Of a stretch of DNA of 64,000 nt, positions 9,822-20,428 are shown piece after piece. This stretch comes from Nocardiopsis eucommiae. GTDB lineage: Bacteria > Actinomycetota > Actinomycetes > Streptosporangiales > Streptosporangiaceae. The position numbers were made by a program, and so were the translations under genes. The notes under the pieces were generated by a model. That model was not told the origin of the DNA. It did not search any database and saw only the letters and a program-made list of their open reading frames with translations. Position 1 is the stretch's first letter; each line of letters opens with the position of its first letter. The stretch covers positions 1,116,001 through 1,180,000 of the forward strand of contig CP074402.1 of the NCBI GenBank assembly GCA_018388625.1, in the 5' to 3' direction.

Positions 9822-9887
9822 CGTGTCGACCGGGGAACCCTCTCCGACGCGCGGGCGCGGGTCAACCGGTTTTTCCGGGCCGACCGC

Positions 9888-10975
9888 TCAGCGGCCGAGG
9901 ACCCAGCTGCGGCCCTCGGCGGCCAGCTTCTCCACCAGGGTGGCGCTGTCGTGCTCCTTGGCGAAGAGGTGCTCGGGGCGGGTGATCGGCACGATCCACA
10001 GCCACCGCACGGGGTCGCCCTGGAAGGACAGGCCGGAGGTGTCCGGCGGGATCCTGGTGGGATCGGTCACCAGCGGGGTCGGGTCCTCCAGGAGCAGGAC
10101 CGCGCCCGCGCCGCCGCGCATGGAGCGGTCCTCGGCGTTGTCCAGCCACTTGATGGTGTGCCCGGTCCCGAACCACGTGACCGCACGCCAGGGGAACGCC
10201 CCGATCCACCGGAAGATCCGGGCCGCGTGGTGCGCGGGCAGCGTCGTGGCCAGCGCCAGCTCCACTCGCGCGTGGTTGGAGGTGTCGGCCATGTACCGGT
10301 CCAGGGTGGGCATCCGCTGCCCGCACATGCCCACGGTGGAGAGCACCGTGAAGGGCCGGTCGTGCGAGGGCGGCCGCTCCGAGACCCGCAGCAGGGGCGG
10401 GTGGCCGTCGGACACGTCCCAGTAGTGTCCGGGCTCGCCCACCCGGCGGTTCAGGTGGCTCAGCACGGTCCGCTGGACGCTGCGCCACGCCCCGGAGGCG
10501 CGCCGCCAGTCCCAGTAGGCCTCGGCGTGCACCACACGCGGCCACAGCTGGTCGCGCACCGCGTCCAGTTCCCACGCGTAGGCGCTGCGCCCGATCGCCT
10601 CACGGGCGTAGCCGGGCAGGCCGCTGTCGGCCTCCGCCCAGCCCGGGATCACCGCGAGCAGACCCTCCTCGTCCACCAGGGCCACCCCGTCGCCCTCCTC
10701 GAACCACACCGCGCGCAGTGTGGCCGGGTCGAAGCGCGGACGCCCCTGCGGGTGCTTGGTGTGGGCCTCCGGCATGAGCGGCGCCTGCCCCCGGTGGAGG
10801 CCGCCCGACCCGCTCTCGCGGGGGCCGCCTCGTGGTTGGCCAGCCACACCGGGACCCGGATGCGCTCACGGGCGTCGAGCAGGTAGGCGGCCGTGGTGTG
10901 GGAGTCGCACTCGACGACGACGCGGCGGCTCTGGTAGGGGCTGATCTCGTCCAGCAGGACGTCGATCTCGGTCAC
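9888..10975 (-). CDS. Suppressor-of-fused (SUFU) domain protein; one frameshift
   Basis: A predicted cytoplasmic protein of about 362 residues. The C-terminal half resembles the bacterial SUFU domain: a segment of paired helices, then [13 protein letters not shown], a [13 protein letters not shown] strand and [27 protein letters not shown]. Bacterial SUFU proteins are often immunity-like or of unknown role. The N-terminus ([26 protein letters not shown]) lies in another frame and joins through one missing base between 10797 and 10835, in either the GGGGG or the CCCCC run there. The GTG at 10975 is chosen for the GGGAGGG just upstream; an in-frame ATG at 11005 is the alternative. No toxin gene lies beside it. 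Confidence 0.6.
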
Positions 10976-11188
10976 CGGCCCTCCCACGCGCCGACGGGCT
11001 GTCATGTCGTCGTGTCCGCCGGAAGCGGGCGGAGCCGTCCGGCCTGTCCACGAGCTAAGTAGAATCGACGGTAGTGCCCTGACAGTCGGAGCAGCACCGC
11101 AGTCGCGTATAGGTCGTATAACGACCCGTGCCGCCACTTCCCTCCCGCACCGGGCGCAGACCACCGACTCCACTCCTTACGGATCCTT

Positions 11189-12284
11189 ATGCCCGCCGAG
11201 CTCACATTCGTCGCCCCCGCCGCGCCAAGCCGCCCCGGCACCTGGCCGACCTCAGCCCCGAAGAGCGGCTGGAGGTCGTCAGGGAGCTGGGGAGAAGCCC
11301 TTCCGGGCCAAGCAGATCGCCAAGCACTACTACGGCGGGCTGGAGTCGGACACCGCGAAGATGACCGACCTCCCCGAGGCCTCCCGGGAACGGCTCGGCG
11401 AGGCGCTGCTGCCCACCCTGCTCACCCCCGTCCGGCACATCACCTGTGACAACGGGATGACCCGCAAGACCCTGTGGAAGGCCTTCGACGGGGTGATGTT
11501 CGAGTCGGTGCTCATGCGCTACCCGGACCGCGTCACCCTGTGCATCTCCTCCCAGGCCGGGTGCGGGATGAACTGCCCCTTCTGCGCCACCGGCCAGGCG
11601 GGTCTCACCCGTAACCTGTCCACCGGCGAGATCGTCGACCAGGTCGTGGCCAGCGCCCGCGACCTGGCGCGCGGCGAGGTCGCCGGCGGCCCGGGGCGGA
11701 TCAGCAACATCGTGTTCATGGGCATGGGTGAGCCCATGGCCAACTACAAGCGGGTGCTCCAGACCGTCCGCCAGATCACCGACCCGGTCCCCGACGGGCT
11801 GGGCATCTCCCAGCGCGGCGTCACCGTCTCCACGGTGGGTCTGGTCCCGGCGATCAACAAGCTCATCGACGAGAGGATGCAGGTCCGCCTGGCGATCTCC
11901 CTGCACGCCCCCGACGACGAGCTCCGCGACGAGCTGGTGCCGATCAACACCCGCTGGAAGGTCGACGAGGTCCTGGACGCCGCCTGGCGCTACGCCGGGA
12001 CCACCGGACGCCGCGTGTCCATCGAGTACGCGCTGATCAAGGACATCAACGACCAGGCGTGGCGGGCCGACCTCCTCGGCAAACTCCTCAAGGGCCACCT
12101 GGTGCACGTCAACCTCATCCCGCTCAACCCCACCCCGGGGTCGAAGTGGACCGCCTCGCGCCCCGAGGACGAGCGCGAGTTCGTCCGGCGACTCCAGTCC
12201 CACGGCGTCTCGGTGACCGTCCGCGACACCCGCGGCCAGGAGATCGACGGGGCCTGCGGGCAGCTCGCCGCCGCCGAGAAGTAG
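11189..12284 (+). CDS. rlmN: 23S rRNA (adenine2503-C2)/tRNA (adenine37-C2)-methyltransferase RlmN; two frameshifts
   Basis: A radical-SAM enzyme that methylates A2503 of 23S rRNA and A37 of some tRNAs. The CxxxCxxC cluster motif is CGMNCPFC, followed by [20 protein letters not shown] and [11 protein letters not shown]. The resolving cysteine lies in the C-terminal EIDGACGQL. Reconstructed length is about 365 residues. The N-terminus [10 protein letters not shown] (ATG 11189) joins [20 protein letters not shown] after one missing C in the run 11214-11218. It then joins [16 protein letters not shown] after one missing G in 11289-11292. The next gene starts seven bases downstream. Confidence 0.92.
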
Positions 12285-12290
12285 ACCGAC

Positions 12291-12761
12291 GTGGTCGAGA
12301 CCGCCCTGGCCTTCGTGGTGGCCACCGCGGCCGGGTTGGTCCCGCTCATCAACATCGAGCTGTACCTGCTGGGCGCCGTCGCCCTCGTGGACGACGGCGC
12401 CCTGGTGGCGATGGCCCTGGCCGCCGCGCTGGGCCAGACCCTCGGCAAGATCCCGTACTACTACGTGGGCTACGGGACGCTCTCCACGCCGTGGCTCCGG
12501 CGCCGCGCCGCCACGCCCGGCCGGTGGACGGCGCGGATGTCCCGCTGGCGGACCAGGGCGGAGGAGCGCCCGGCCTGGGGCGCGGGCCTGCTCGCCCTGA
12601 GCTCCTTCGCCAGCGTCCCGCCGTTCATGGTCGTCTCCGTCCTCGCCGGGGTGCTGCGCATGAACCTCGTGCTCTTCTGCGCGGTCACCCTCGTCACCCG
12701 CTTCGCGCGCTTCCTGATCCTGGTCCTGGCCCCCGCCTGGGCGCTGTCCTTCCTGCCCTGA
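12291..12761 (+). CDS. Small VTT/DedA-like membrane protein
   Basis: A 156-residue membrane protein that starts (GTG 12291) immediately after rlmN. It has hydrophobic segments at about 5-45, 95-115 and 120-150, and the motif AAALGQTLGKIPYYYVGYG, which resembles the SNARE-associated/VTT (DedA) re-entrant region G-x-x-x-G-xx-xxY. It is shorter than typical DedA proteins of about 200 residues. The function is unknown; DedA proteins have been linked to lipid transport and envelope homeostasis. Confidence 0.65.
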   Translation: MVETALAFVVATAAGLVPLINIELYLLGAVALVDDGALVAMALAAALGQTLGKIPYYYVGYGTLSTPWLRRRAATPGRWTARMSRWRTRAEERPAWGAGLLALSSFASVPPFMVVSVLAGVLRMNLVLFCAVTLVTRFARFLILVLAPAWALSFLP

Positions 12762-12858
12762 CGGCCCCGCCGGGAAATCGGCCCCTCCGTCCCGGAACCG
12801 GACCGCGTCGGTCGGCGTCTCTTCCTGTGCCTGATCACCGAGCACCAAGGAGGCCGCG

Positions 12859-13253
12859 ATGCGGGCCGGACGTAGTGGGATCGCCGTCGGAACGGCGCTG
12901 GGAGCGTTGCTCCTGGCCACCGGATGTTCCTTCGAGTGGAGCATCGGGAACACCGAGCCCGTGGGCGGAGGCGACGCCACGGAGGCCTCCGACGCCGGGT
13001 CCGGTGAGGAGACCGCCGGGGGCGACGCCGCCGCCGTGGACGTCGCGGAGGTCGAACGCCAGTCGAGCGAGCGGCTCGCCGAGCAGGTCGGGCAGGCGCC
13101 GGACGACTTCACCTGCCCCGGCGACCTCCCCGCCGAGGAGGGCGCGGAGATGCGCTGCGAGCTCACCCACGGGGGCAGTCGCTCGGCGTGACCCTCACCG
13201 TGACCTCGGTCGACGGTGGCGACGTCAACTGGGACGTCCTGGTCGACGATTAG
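12859..13253 (+). CDS. DUF4333-domain lipoprotein; one frameshift
   Basis: A secreted lipoprotein of about 131 residues. The signal peptide ends in the lipobox LLATG-C23. An acidic Gly/Ser/Thr spacer follows, then a DUF4333 domain with the paired cysteines FTCPGDLPAEEGAEMRCELT. The literal frame ends at 13191. Adding one G to the GGGGG run at 13171-13175 gives the expected ending GGQSLGVTLTVTSVDGGDVNW...VDD with a stop at 13251-13253. The ATG at 12859 has an AGGAGG box upstream (CAAGGAGGCCGCG). The role of DUF4333 is unknown. Confidence 0.78.
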
Positions 13254-13341
13254 CTCTGGAAGGCCGGAGGCCGGGCGTACACTCGGGGCACGTTCGGGGT
13301 CGGCCTCCGGTTCGGCTCCCAGGTCACGAGGGGGAAGTTCG

Positions 13342-14154
13342 ATGGTGCAGGTCGCGGTCGCCCAGTTCGCGCCGGGTCAGGACAAGACCGAGAACCAGCG
13401 GTCGGTCGCGGAGCTGACCGCCAGGGCCGCCGCCCGGGGCGCGCGGGTGGTCCTGTTCCCCGAGTACACGATGTTCACCGCGCCGCGCACCGACCACCGC
13501 TTCGTGGAAGCCGCCGAACCCCTGGACGGGCCGTTCCTGGCCGACGCCGCCGACACCGCCCGCCGGGAGGGCGTGTACCTGGTGCTCGGCGTCAACGAGG
13601 CCGGTGGGGAGGGCGCCACCCACTTCACGAACACCCTCGTCGCTCTCTCGCCCGAGGGGAAGCGGGTCGCGCTCTACCGCAAGGTCCATCTCTACGACGC
13701 CTTCGGCGCGAGGGAGTCGGACGTGGTCGCCCCCGGGCCGATCGACGATCCGGAGACCTTCACCGTCGACGACGTGGTCTTCGGTCTCCAGACCTGCTAC
13801 GACCTGCGCTTCCCGGAGGTGACCCGAAGGATCGCCGACGCCGGGGCGCACGTGGTGCTGCTGGCCGCGCAGTGGGTTCCGGGACCGCTGAAGGAGGACC
13901 ACTGGCGCACCCTCGCCCGGGCCCGCGCCATCGAGAACACGGTGTACGTGGCCGCCTCCGGGCAGTCGGCGCCCGGCGGAGCGGGCAACAGCGTGGTGGT
14001 CGACCCGATGGGGACCGCGCTGGCGTCCCTGGGGGAGCAGACCTTCGAGGTGACGTCGGCGGAGGTTTCGGCCGCGCGCGTGGAGGCGGTTCGTGTCACG
14101 AACCCGGCGCTGTCCCTGCGCCGATTCTCGGTGATTCCGCACGACCGGGACTGA
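13342..14154 (+). CDS. Carbon-nitrogen hydrolase (nitrilase superfamily amidase)
   Basis: A 270-residue nitrilase-superfamily enzyme with the catalytic triad visible as E41 (FPEYTMF), K114 (YRKVHLYD) and C152 (LQTCYDLRFPE). The motif around Cys and the ending LSLRRFSVIPHDRD fit the omega-amidase/NLP (Nit1-like deaminated-glutathione amidase) branch rather than true nitrilases. The probable reaction is hydrolysis of an omega-amide. The ATG at 13342 follows GAGGGGGAAG. The gene is intact and stands alone. Confidence 0.85.
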   Translation: MVQVAVAQFAPGQDKTENQRSVAELTARAAARGARVVLFPEYTMFTAPRTDHRFVEAAEPLDGPFLADAADTARREGVYLVLGVNEAGGEGATHFTNTLVALSPEGKRVALYRKVHLYDAFGARESDVVAPGPIDDPETFTVDDVVFGLQTCYDLRFPEVTRRIADAGAHVVLLAAQWVPGPLKEDHWRTLARARAIENTVYVAASGQSAPGGAGNSVVVDPMGTALASLGEQTFEVTSAEVSAARVEAVRVTNPALSLRRFSVIPHDRD

Positions 14155-14375
14155 GCCCCAGCCCCGTACGGGGCAGGACATGTCCGGTACTTCCTAGGAA
14201 AGACCATCTATGAACTGGGGTCTTCCCAGGGTTCGTCACTTAGGGTTATGATCTCCCTGCACAGAGTGATTTAGATCGGTCCGGACCCTTCCAGGTGCCG
14301 AGAGCTTCTGATTCAATTAAGAGCCGGTAACTATCGGCCCGCCAGACTGTCCTAAACCACGGGGGAGCAAGGACA

Positions 14376-14636
14376 TTGCGCGGAACGAGCATGATGTGCG
14401 AACGGGACACGAGGCCTGACACCGCATCCGAGATCCACGTCTACGACCCGAGCTGGCTCAGCGGGGCGCAGTGCATGGGGGATGCCTGCGTCGTCTGCCA
14501 CGTCAAGTGGCCGCGGCCCCGCCGGGTCCTGGGTGAACTGCCGGACGGCAGCCACGTGTACGGATGCGACGAGTGCGCGGGGATCATCGGTCACCAGCCG
14601 GTCTCCGCGGGTGGGTCGCTGATCGCGGCACGCTAG
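14376..14636 (+). CDS. Small Cys-rich (zinc-ribbon-like) hypothetical protein
   Basis: An 86-residue protein with two CxxC pairs: ACVVCHVKWPRPRRVLGEL and later YGCDECAGIIGHQP. This spacing suggests a zinc ribbon. The TTG start at 14376 has GGGGGAG nine bases upstream; the ATG at 14391 is the alternative. The 221 bases before it hold an AT-richer leader likely to carry its promoter. No family is recognised. It may be a small regulatory or nucleic-acid-binding protein, but nothing in the context shows this. Confidence 0.5.
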   Translation: MRGTSMMCERDTRPDTASEIHVYDPSWLSGAQCMGDACVVCHVKWPRPRRVLGELPDGSHVYGCDECAGIIGHQPVSAGGSLIAAR

Positions 14637-14739
14637 GCGATGACGGCCGGTGACGACGGTCGCGCTCCGGGTCCAGGGGGAGTCATGAGGACCCGGAGCG
14701 CTTCCGTTGACGCACCCGCTTCCATGGGGAGGAGGGGAA

Positions 14740-14888
14740 TTGAGTGCGTCTATCCAGGATGGTCTCTCGTGGCGCGCTCGGCGCGCGGTCGCGCCCGGTG
14801 AAGGGCGTCGCTGCACCACGATACTCCGTGTGGCCCGCCCTCGACCGTCAGTGAGAGACATCCGTCCGTTAATTCGACCGGCGCGGAG

Positions 14889-14892
<4 letters not shown>
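14740..14892 (+). CDS. Possible 50-residue ORF with strong ribosome binding site
   Basis: A short frame starting TTG at 14740 directly after GGGGAGGAGGGGAA and ending at 14892, rich in Arg. Its stop overlaps the end of the convergent mmsA gene. The ribosome binding site is the only support; the composition could equally be chance. The remaining 14637-14740 shows nothing. Confidence 0.2.
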
Positions 14893-16397
<1,505 letters not shown>

Positions 16398-16424
16398 GCT
16401 TCCTCTTCCTGGTGGGGGGCGGGC

Positions 16425-17709
16425 TCAGGCCTGGTCTGCGACGGCGCGGACGGCGTCCAGCAGGATGTCGCGGCCCTCGGCGGCCTCCTCGGTCGACAGG
16501 GTCAGCGGCGGGGCCATGCGCAGCACGTTGCCGTGCACGCCGCCCTTGCCGACCAGCAGCCCGCGCTCACGGGCGGCCTCCAGCACCTGCCCCGCCAGCG
16601 GGGAGGACGGCGCTCCCGTGGCGGGGTCGACCATCTCGATCGCGAACATCAGGCCCTTGCCGCGCACGTCCCGCACGCAGGCGAGCTCGCGCAGCGCGCG
16701 CAGCCCTCGACGACGGTGGCTCCCTGACGGAGCGCGTTGCCCTGGAGGTCGTTCTCCAGCACGTGGTCGAGGGTGGCCCCGGCCGCCGCCATGGACACCG
16801 GGTTGCCGCCGAAGGTGGCCACGCCGAGCGCGGTCAGGCCGTCCATGAGGTCGCCGCGCGCCACCACGCCGCCCACCGCGAAGCCGTTGCCGAGCCCCTT
16901 GGCGAAGGTCATGGCGTCCGGGGTGACCCCGTGGTTGCCGATCCCGAAGAAGCTGGTCCCGGTCCGGCCCCACCCGGTCTGCACCTCGTCGGAGACGAAG
17001 AGGATGCCGTGCTCGTCCAGGACCTCCTTGTAGGCGGCGTACAGGCCGTCCGGGGGCATCGCGAAGCCGCCCACGCCCTGGACCGGCTCCGCGATCAGGC
17101 AGGCCACGTTGGGCGCCGCGGTGTCCAGGACCTCGCGCAGGTCGGCCACGCAGACGTCGACGTACTCCTGCTCCGTGAGGTTCCGGAACGCGGGGGAGGC
17201 GTGGTCGGTGCCGTGCAGGTAGTGCACGTTGAGGGGGAGAGCGAGGAGTTCTTCCAGGCGCGGTTGCCGGTGACCGCGACGGTGCCGAAGGAGCGCCCGT
17301 GGTAGCTGCCGCGCATGGCCAGGACCTCGTCGCTGCCGCGCGCGTGCGTGGCCAGCAGCAGCGCCGTCTCGTTGGCCTCCGTGCCGGAGTTGGTGAAGAA
17401 GACCTTGGCGTCGGGGATGCCGGACAGTCCGGCGATCCGCTCCGCCAGCTCCACCTGGGAGCGGATGAGGTAGAGGGTGGAGGTGTGGACGACGCCCTTG
17501 GCGAGCTGGCGTTCCACGGCCTCGCGGACCTCCGCGACGTCGTAGCCGAGCATGTTGGTCACGATGCCGGTGAAGAAGTCGAGGTAGGTACGGCCTTCGG
17601 CGTCCGTGACACGGGCGCCCTTCCCGCTCACGATCTCCAGCGGGGACTCGTAGTAGAGGGGCAACCAGGAGGGCATGACCGCGCGGTGGCGCGCAAGGAG
17701 TTCCGACAT
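16425..17709 (-). CDS. Class III aminotransferase (aspartate aminotransferase family); two frameshifts
   Basis: A PLP-dependent omega-amino-acid transaminase, about 428 residues after repair. It shows the substrate-loop pattern FFTNSGTEANETALLLA, the EPVQGVGGFAMPP loop, the Asp motif ILFVSDEVQTGWGRTG and the PLP lysine in MTFAKGLGNGFAVG. Two single bases are missing: in the GGGGG run at 17233-17237 (joining SSLSP to LNVHYLHGTDH) and the CCC run at 16704-16706 (joining VVEG to LRALRELACVRDVRGKG). The ATG at 17709 (MSELLARH) is chosen; an ATG at 17754 lacks a ribosome site and sits in a palindrome. It is paired with mmsA and divergent from a PucR regulator, so beta-alanine, GABA or beta-aminoisobutyrate are plausible substrates. 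Confidence 0.88.
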
Positions 17710-17751
17710 GCCCTCAGTCTCCCCAGCGCCGAGGGGCTTATCCAGAATCAC

Positions 17752-17789
17752 CATGTTGACAACATGCTGGGTGGCCTTACAGGTTGTAA
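17752..17789. promoter_or_regulatory. Two palindromes in the aminotransferase/PucR divergent promoter
   Basis: CATGTTGACAACATG (17752-17766) is a perfect 15-bp palindrome, and TTACAGGTTGTAA (17777-17789) is a second inverted repeat with 5-bp arms. TGTAAAG at 17785-17791 recurs near 17844. They lie between the two divergent starts and are the best candidates for PucR operators. Confidence 0.45.
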
Positions 17790-17893
17790 AGCACCCGAGG
17801 AGGCGTCTCCTCGGAGCTCACGGGAGAGGACGGCTCAGCACGGTGTAAAGCGAAACGCCCTCGAATCTGACAGAGCGTCCTAGACTGTCGCCT

Positions 17894-19497
17894 GTGCTTC
17901 CCACTCTCGCCGAGGTCCTCCAGCTGCCCGCGCTCCAGAAGGCCAGGCCCCGAGTGGTGGCCGGTTCCGAGTACCTGGACGTGGCCGTCCGCTGGGTCCA
18001 CATCGCCGAGGTCACCGACCTCGCCCACCTGCTGCGCGGCGGTGAGCTGGTGCTCAGCACCGGTATCGCCATGCCCGACGACCCCGACGCCCTGCGCCGC
18101 TACATCGAGGACATCGCCGACGCCGGGGTCAGCGGGATCGCCGTCGAGCTCGGCCGCAAGTACCACGCCGAACTCCCCGCGGCCTTCCTCGACGCCGCCC
18201 GCGAGGCCCGTGTCCCGGTCATCCTGCTCGACCGCGAGGCCCGCTTCGTCGAGATCACCGAGGCCGTGCACATCCGGGTGGTCAACGAGCAGCTGGAGGA
18301 GCTGCGCGAGTCCGAGAAGCTCCACTCGGTCTTCACCCAGCTGTCCGTGGAGGGCGCCGACGTCGCGCAGATCCTGCACGAGGTGGCCCAGCTCTCCGGG
18401 TGCCCGGTCGTCCTGGAGAACCTCACCCACCAGGTCCTGGCCTGCGACCTCAACGGCGAGGATCCCGGCACCCTGCTGACCGCGTGGGAGAGCCGTTCGC
18501 GCGCGGTCCGCACCGGGACCCGGACGGTGCACGCGCCCGCCTCCGGCTGGCTGGTCACCACGGTCGGTGCCCGGGGCCAGGACTGGGGGAGGCTGATCCT
18601 CATCGTCGGGGCCACCCCACGGCCCGCCAGACCATGCTCATCGAGCGCGCCGCCACCACACTGGCCCTCGGCCGCCTGCTGGAACGCCACCAGGAGAGCC
18701 TGGAGCGCCAGACCCACCGCACCATCATCACGGGCATCATCGACCGCGCCTACTCCGATCCGGAGGAGGCGCTGGTCCAGGCGCGCGCCGTGGGGGTTCC
18801 CCTGCACAACCGGGAGATGGTCGGCCTGGTCCTGCGCCTGCGGGAGAGCGGGACCGGCCTGGCCGCCCAGGCCCGCCTCTCGGACACCGCCGAGGGCGCC
18901 GCCCGCGCCTGCCGCGAACTCCGCCTCCCCGCGCTGGTGGGCTCCCTCGACGACCTGCGCGTGGGGATTCTGCTGGCCCTGCCCGACCGCAGGCGGCTGG
19001 ACGCCACCCTGCACCTGCTCGCGGACCGGGTCCGGGGCGCGGTGGGGGACGCGGCGGTGCTCGCCGTGGGCTCGACCGCCGACGACGTCCGCGAGGTGCG
19101 CCGCTCCTTCCTCGAAGCCCGCCAGGTGGGCGACGTGGCGATCAAGCAGAGCGACCGGCGCCCCTTCTACCGCCTGCCCGACCTCCACCTGCGCGGGCTG
19201 CTCCACCTGTTCCGCGACGACGAGCGCCTCCAGACCTACGTGGAGCGCGAGCTCGGCCCGCTCCTGGACCACGACGCCCGGCACGGCGGAGACCTGGCCG
19301 ACATGCTCCGCCACTACCTGGGCGCGGGGCGCAACAAGGCGCTGGCCGCGAGCCGGGCGCACCTGTCCCGCCCCGCCTTCTACGAGCGGCTGCGCCGGAT
19401 CGGCAACGTGCTCGACGCCGACCTGGAGTCGGTGGAGACCTGCCTGTCCCTCCACGTGGCCCTGCTGTCCCTGGACTCCCTCCGGGACCAGCACTAG
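17894..19497 (+). CDS. PucR-family transcriptional regulator; one frameshift
   Basis: About 534 residues. An N-terminal PucR ligand domain (LPTLAEVLQLPALQKARPRVVAG...VRWVHIAEVTDLAHLLRGGELVLSTG) is followed by a GGDEF-like middle region and a C-terminal helix-turn-helix (LAASRAHLSRPAFYERLRRIGNVL). Such regulators control purine, GABA or amino-acid catabolism. One C is missing from CCCC at 18615-18618; with it, LILIVGATPTARQTMLIERAATTLALG reads through. The GTG at 17894 has no Shine-Dalgarno but has TAGACT just upstream, so it may be leaderless. It is divergent from the aminotransferase-mmsA operon, its likely target. Confidence 0.85.
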
Positions 19498-19545
19498 GCG
19501 CCCCCAGAGCACGGGAGTGGCCCGTCACGGCCGGTGCAGTACGTT

Positions 19546-19563
19546 GGATTCCGTCGTGAATCC
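19546..19563. promoter_or_regulatory. Inverted repeat before the AsnC-family gene
   Basis: GGATTC, six bases, then GAATCC, 45 bases upstream of the GTG at 19608. Lrp/AsnC proteins often bind their own promoters; this is a candidate site only. Confidence 0.3.
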
Positions 19564-19607
19564 CGGCGTCGGCAAGGGATTCCTGATTCCGGCGCGTGGA
19601 GGCCACA

Positions 19608-20095
19608 GTGACCGAGCTCCCCGGCCCCGGACCCGCACGGCGGGTCAACGGGGTGGTGTTGGACGAGACGGGAAGGCGCATCATCGAGCTCCTCCAACAG
19701 GACGGCCGACTCTCCTACGCCGCCATCGGCAAGACCGTGGGCCTCTCCGAGGCCGCCGCCCGCCAGCGCGTCCAGCGCCTCCTGGAGTCCGGCGCGGTCC
19801 GGGTGGTGGGCGTCACCGACCCCGTGGTCCTGGGATACCGACGCCAGGCGATGATCGGCGTCCGCACCGACGGCGACCCCGCCACCGCCGCCGACGCCGT
19901 CTCCGCGCTGGACGGGGTCCGGTACGTGGTCGTCACGGCGGGCTCCTTCGACCTCATGGTCGAGGTCGTCGCGGAGGACGACGCCCGCCTGCTGGACGTC
20001 GTCGCCGCGATCCGCGCGGTGGAGACCGTGTGGAGCACCGAGACCTTCCTCCACCTCAGGCCCCGCGAACGGGGCCGCGCCCGGGTGCGCGGTAG
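19608..20095 (+). CDS. Lrp/AsnC-family transcriptional regulator; probable 3' frameshift
   Basis: A regulator of about 162 residues with an N-terminal AsnC helix-turn-helix (LDETGRRIIELLQQDGRLSYAAIGKTVGLSEAAARQRVQRLLESGAV) and a RAM ligand-binding domain (GVRYVVVTAGSFDLMVEVVAEDDARLL). The GTG at 19608 has GGAGG five bases upstream. Read literally, the frame runs on antisense through the next gene to 20453. Restoring one base in the CCCC run at 20061-20064 or the GGG at 20083-20085 ends the protein at 20095, the normal length for the family. It lies next to omega-amino-acid genes and probably responds to an amino acid. Confidence 0.82.
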
Positions 20096-20101
20096 CGGAC
20101 C

Positions 20102-20428
20102 TCAGGGTGCCCCGGGGACCCCGGAGACCTCCATGCCCAGCAGCTCCGAGGCCAGGGTCTTGCCATGGGCGTCCAGGTACAGGGACGTGGTCACCGTGTC
20201 GTCGGAGGCCCGGGCGCACACCAGGACCAGGGCGTACACGTTGTCCATCCGGTGCACGGTGACCGGCCCCCGGAACCGCTCGCCCAGCACGGCGCGCACC
20301 CGCTCGGGCGTCAACTCCTCAAGGAGCACCGGATACCAGCGCGGGTCCCGGGCCACGACGGAGATCGTGTTCAGGTTTCCCTTGTCCCCGGCCCTCGCGC
20401 TGGCGATCTCGTACAGCGGGACGCTCAT
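20102..20428 (-). CDS. AtuA-like small protein (ferredoxin-fold subunit)
   Basis: A 108-residue protein, MSVPLYEIASARAGDKGNLNTISVVARDP..., that matches the AtuA-related C-terminal domain. It is found fused to or encoded next to DUF1446/AtuA proteins. The ATG at 20428 overlaps the stop of the larger AtuA-like gene by four bases (ATGA) and has GGAGGAG upstream on the minus strand, so the two products are probably made together and may form one complex. The reaction is unknown. Confidence 0.75.
   Translation of the reverse strand: MSVPLYEIASARAGDKGNLNTISVVARDPRWYPVLLEELTPERVRAVLGERFRGPVTVHRMDNVYALVLVCARASDDTVTTSLYLDAHGKTLASELLGMEVSGVPGAP

Noticed and set aside
11202..13166. Open frame of 654 codons on the minus strand
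   Set aside because: Antisense to rlmN, the VTT protein and the DUF4333 lipoprotein; low-complexity product.
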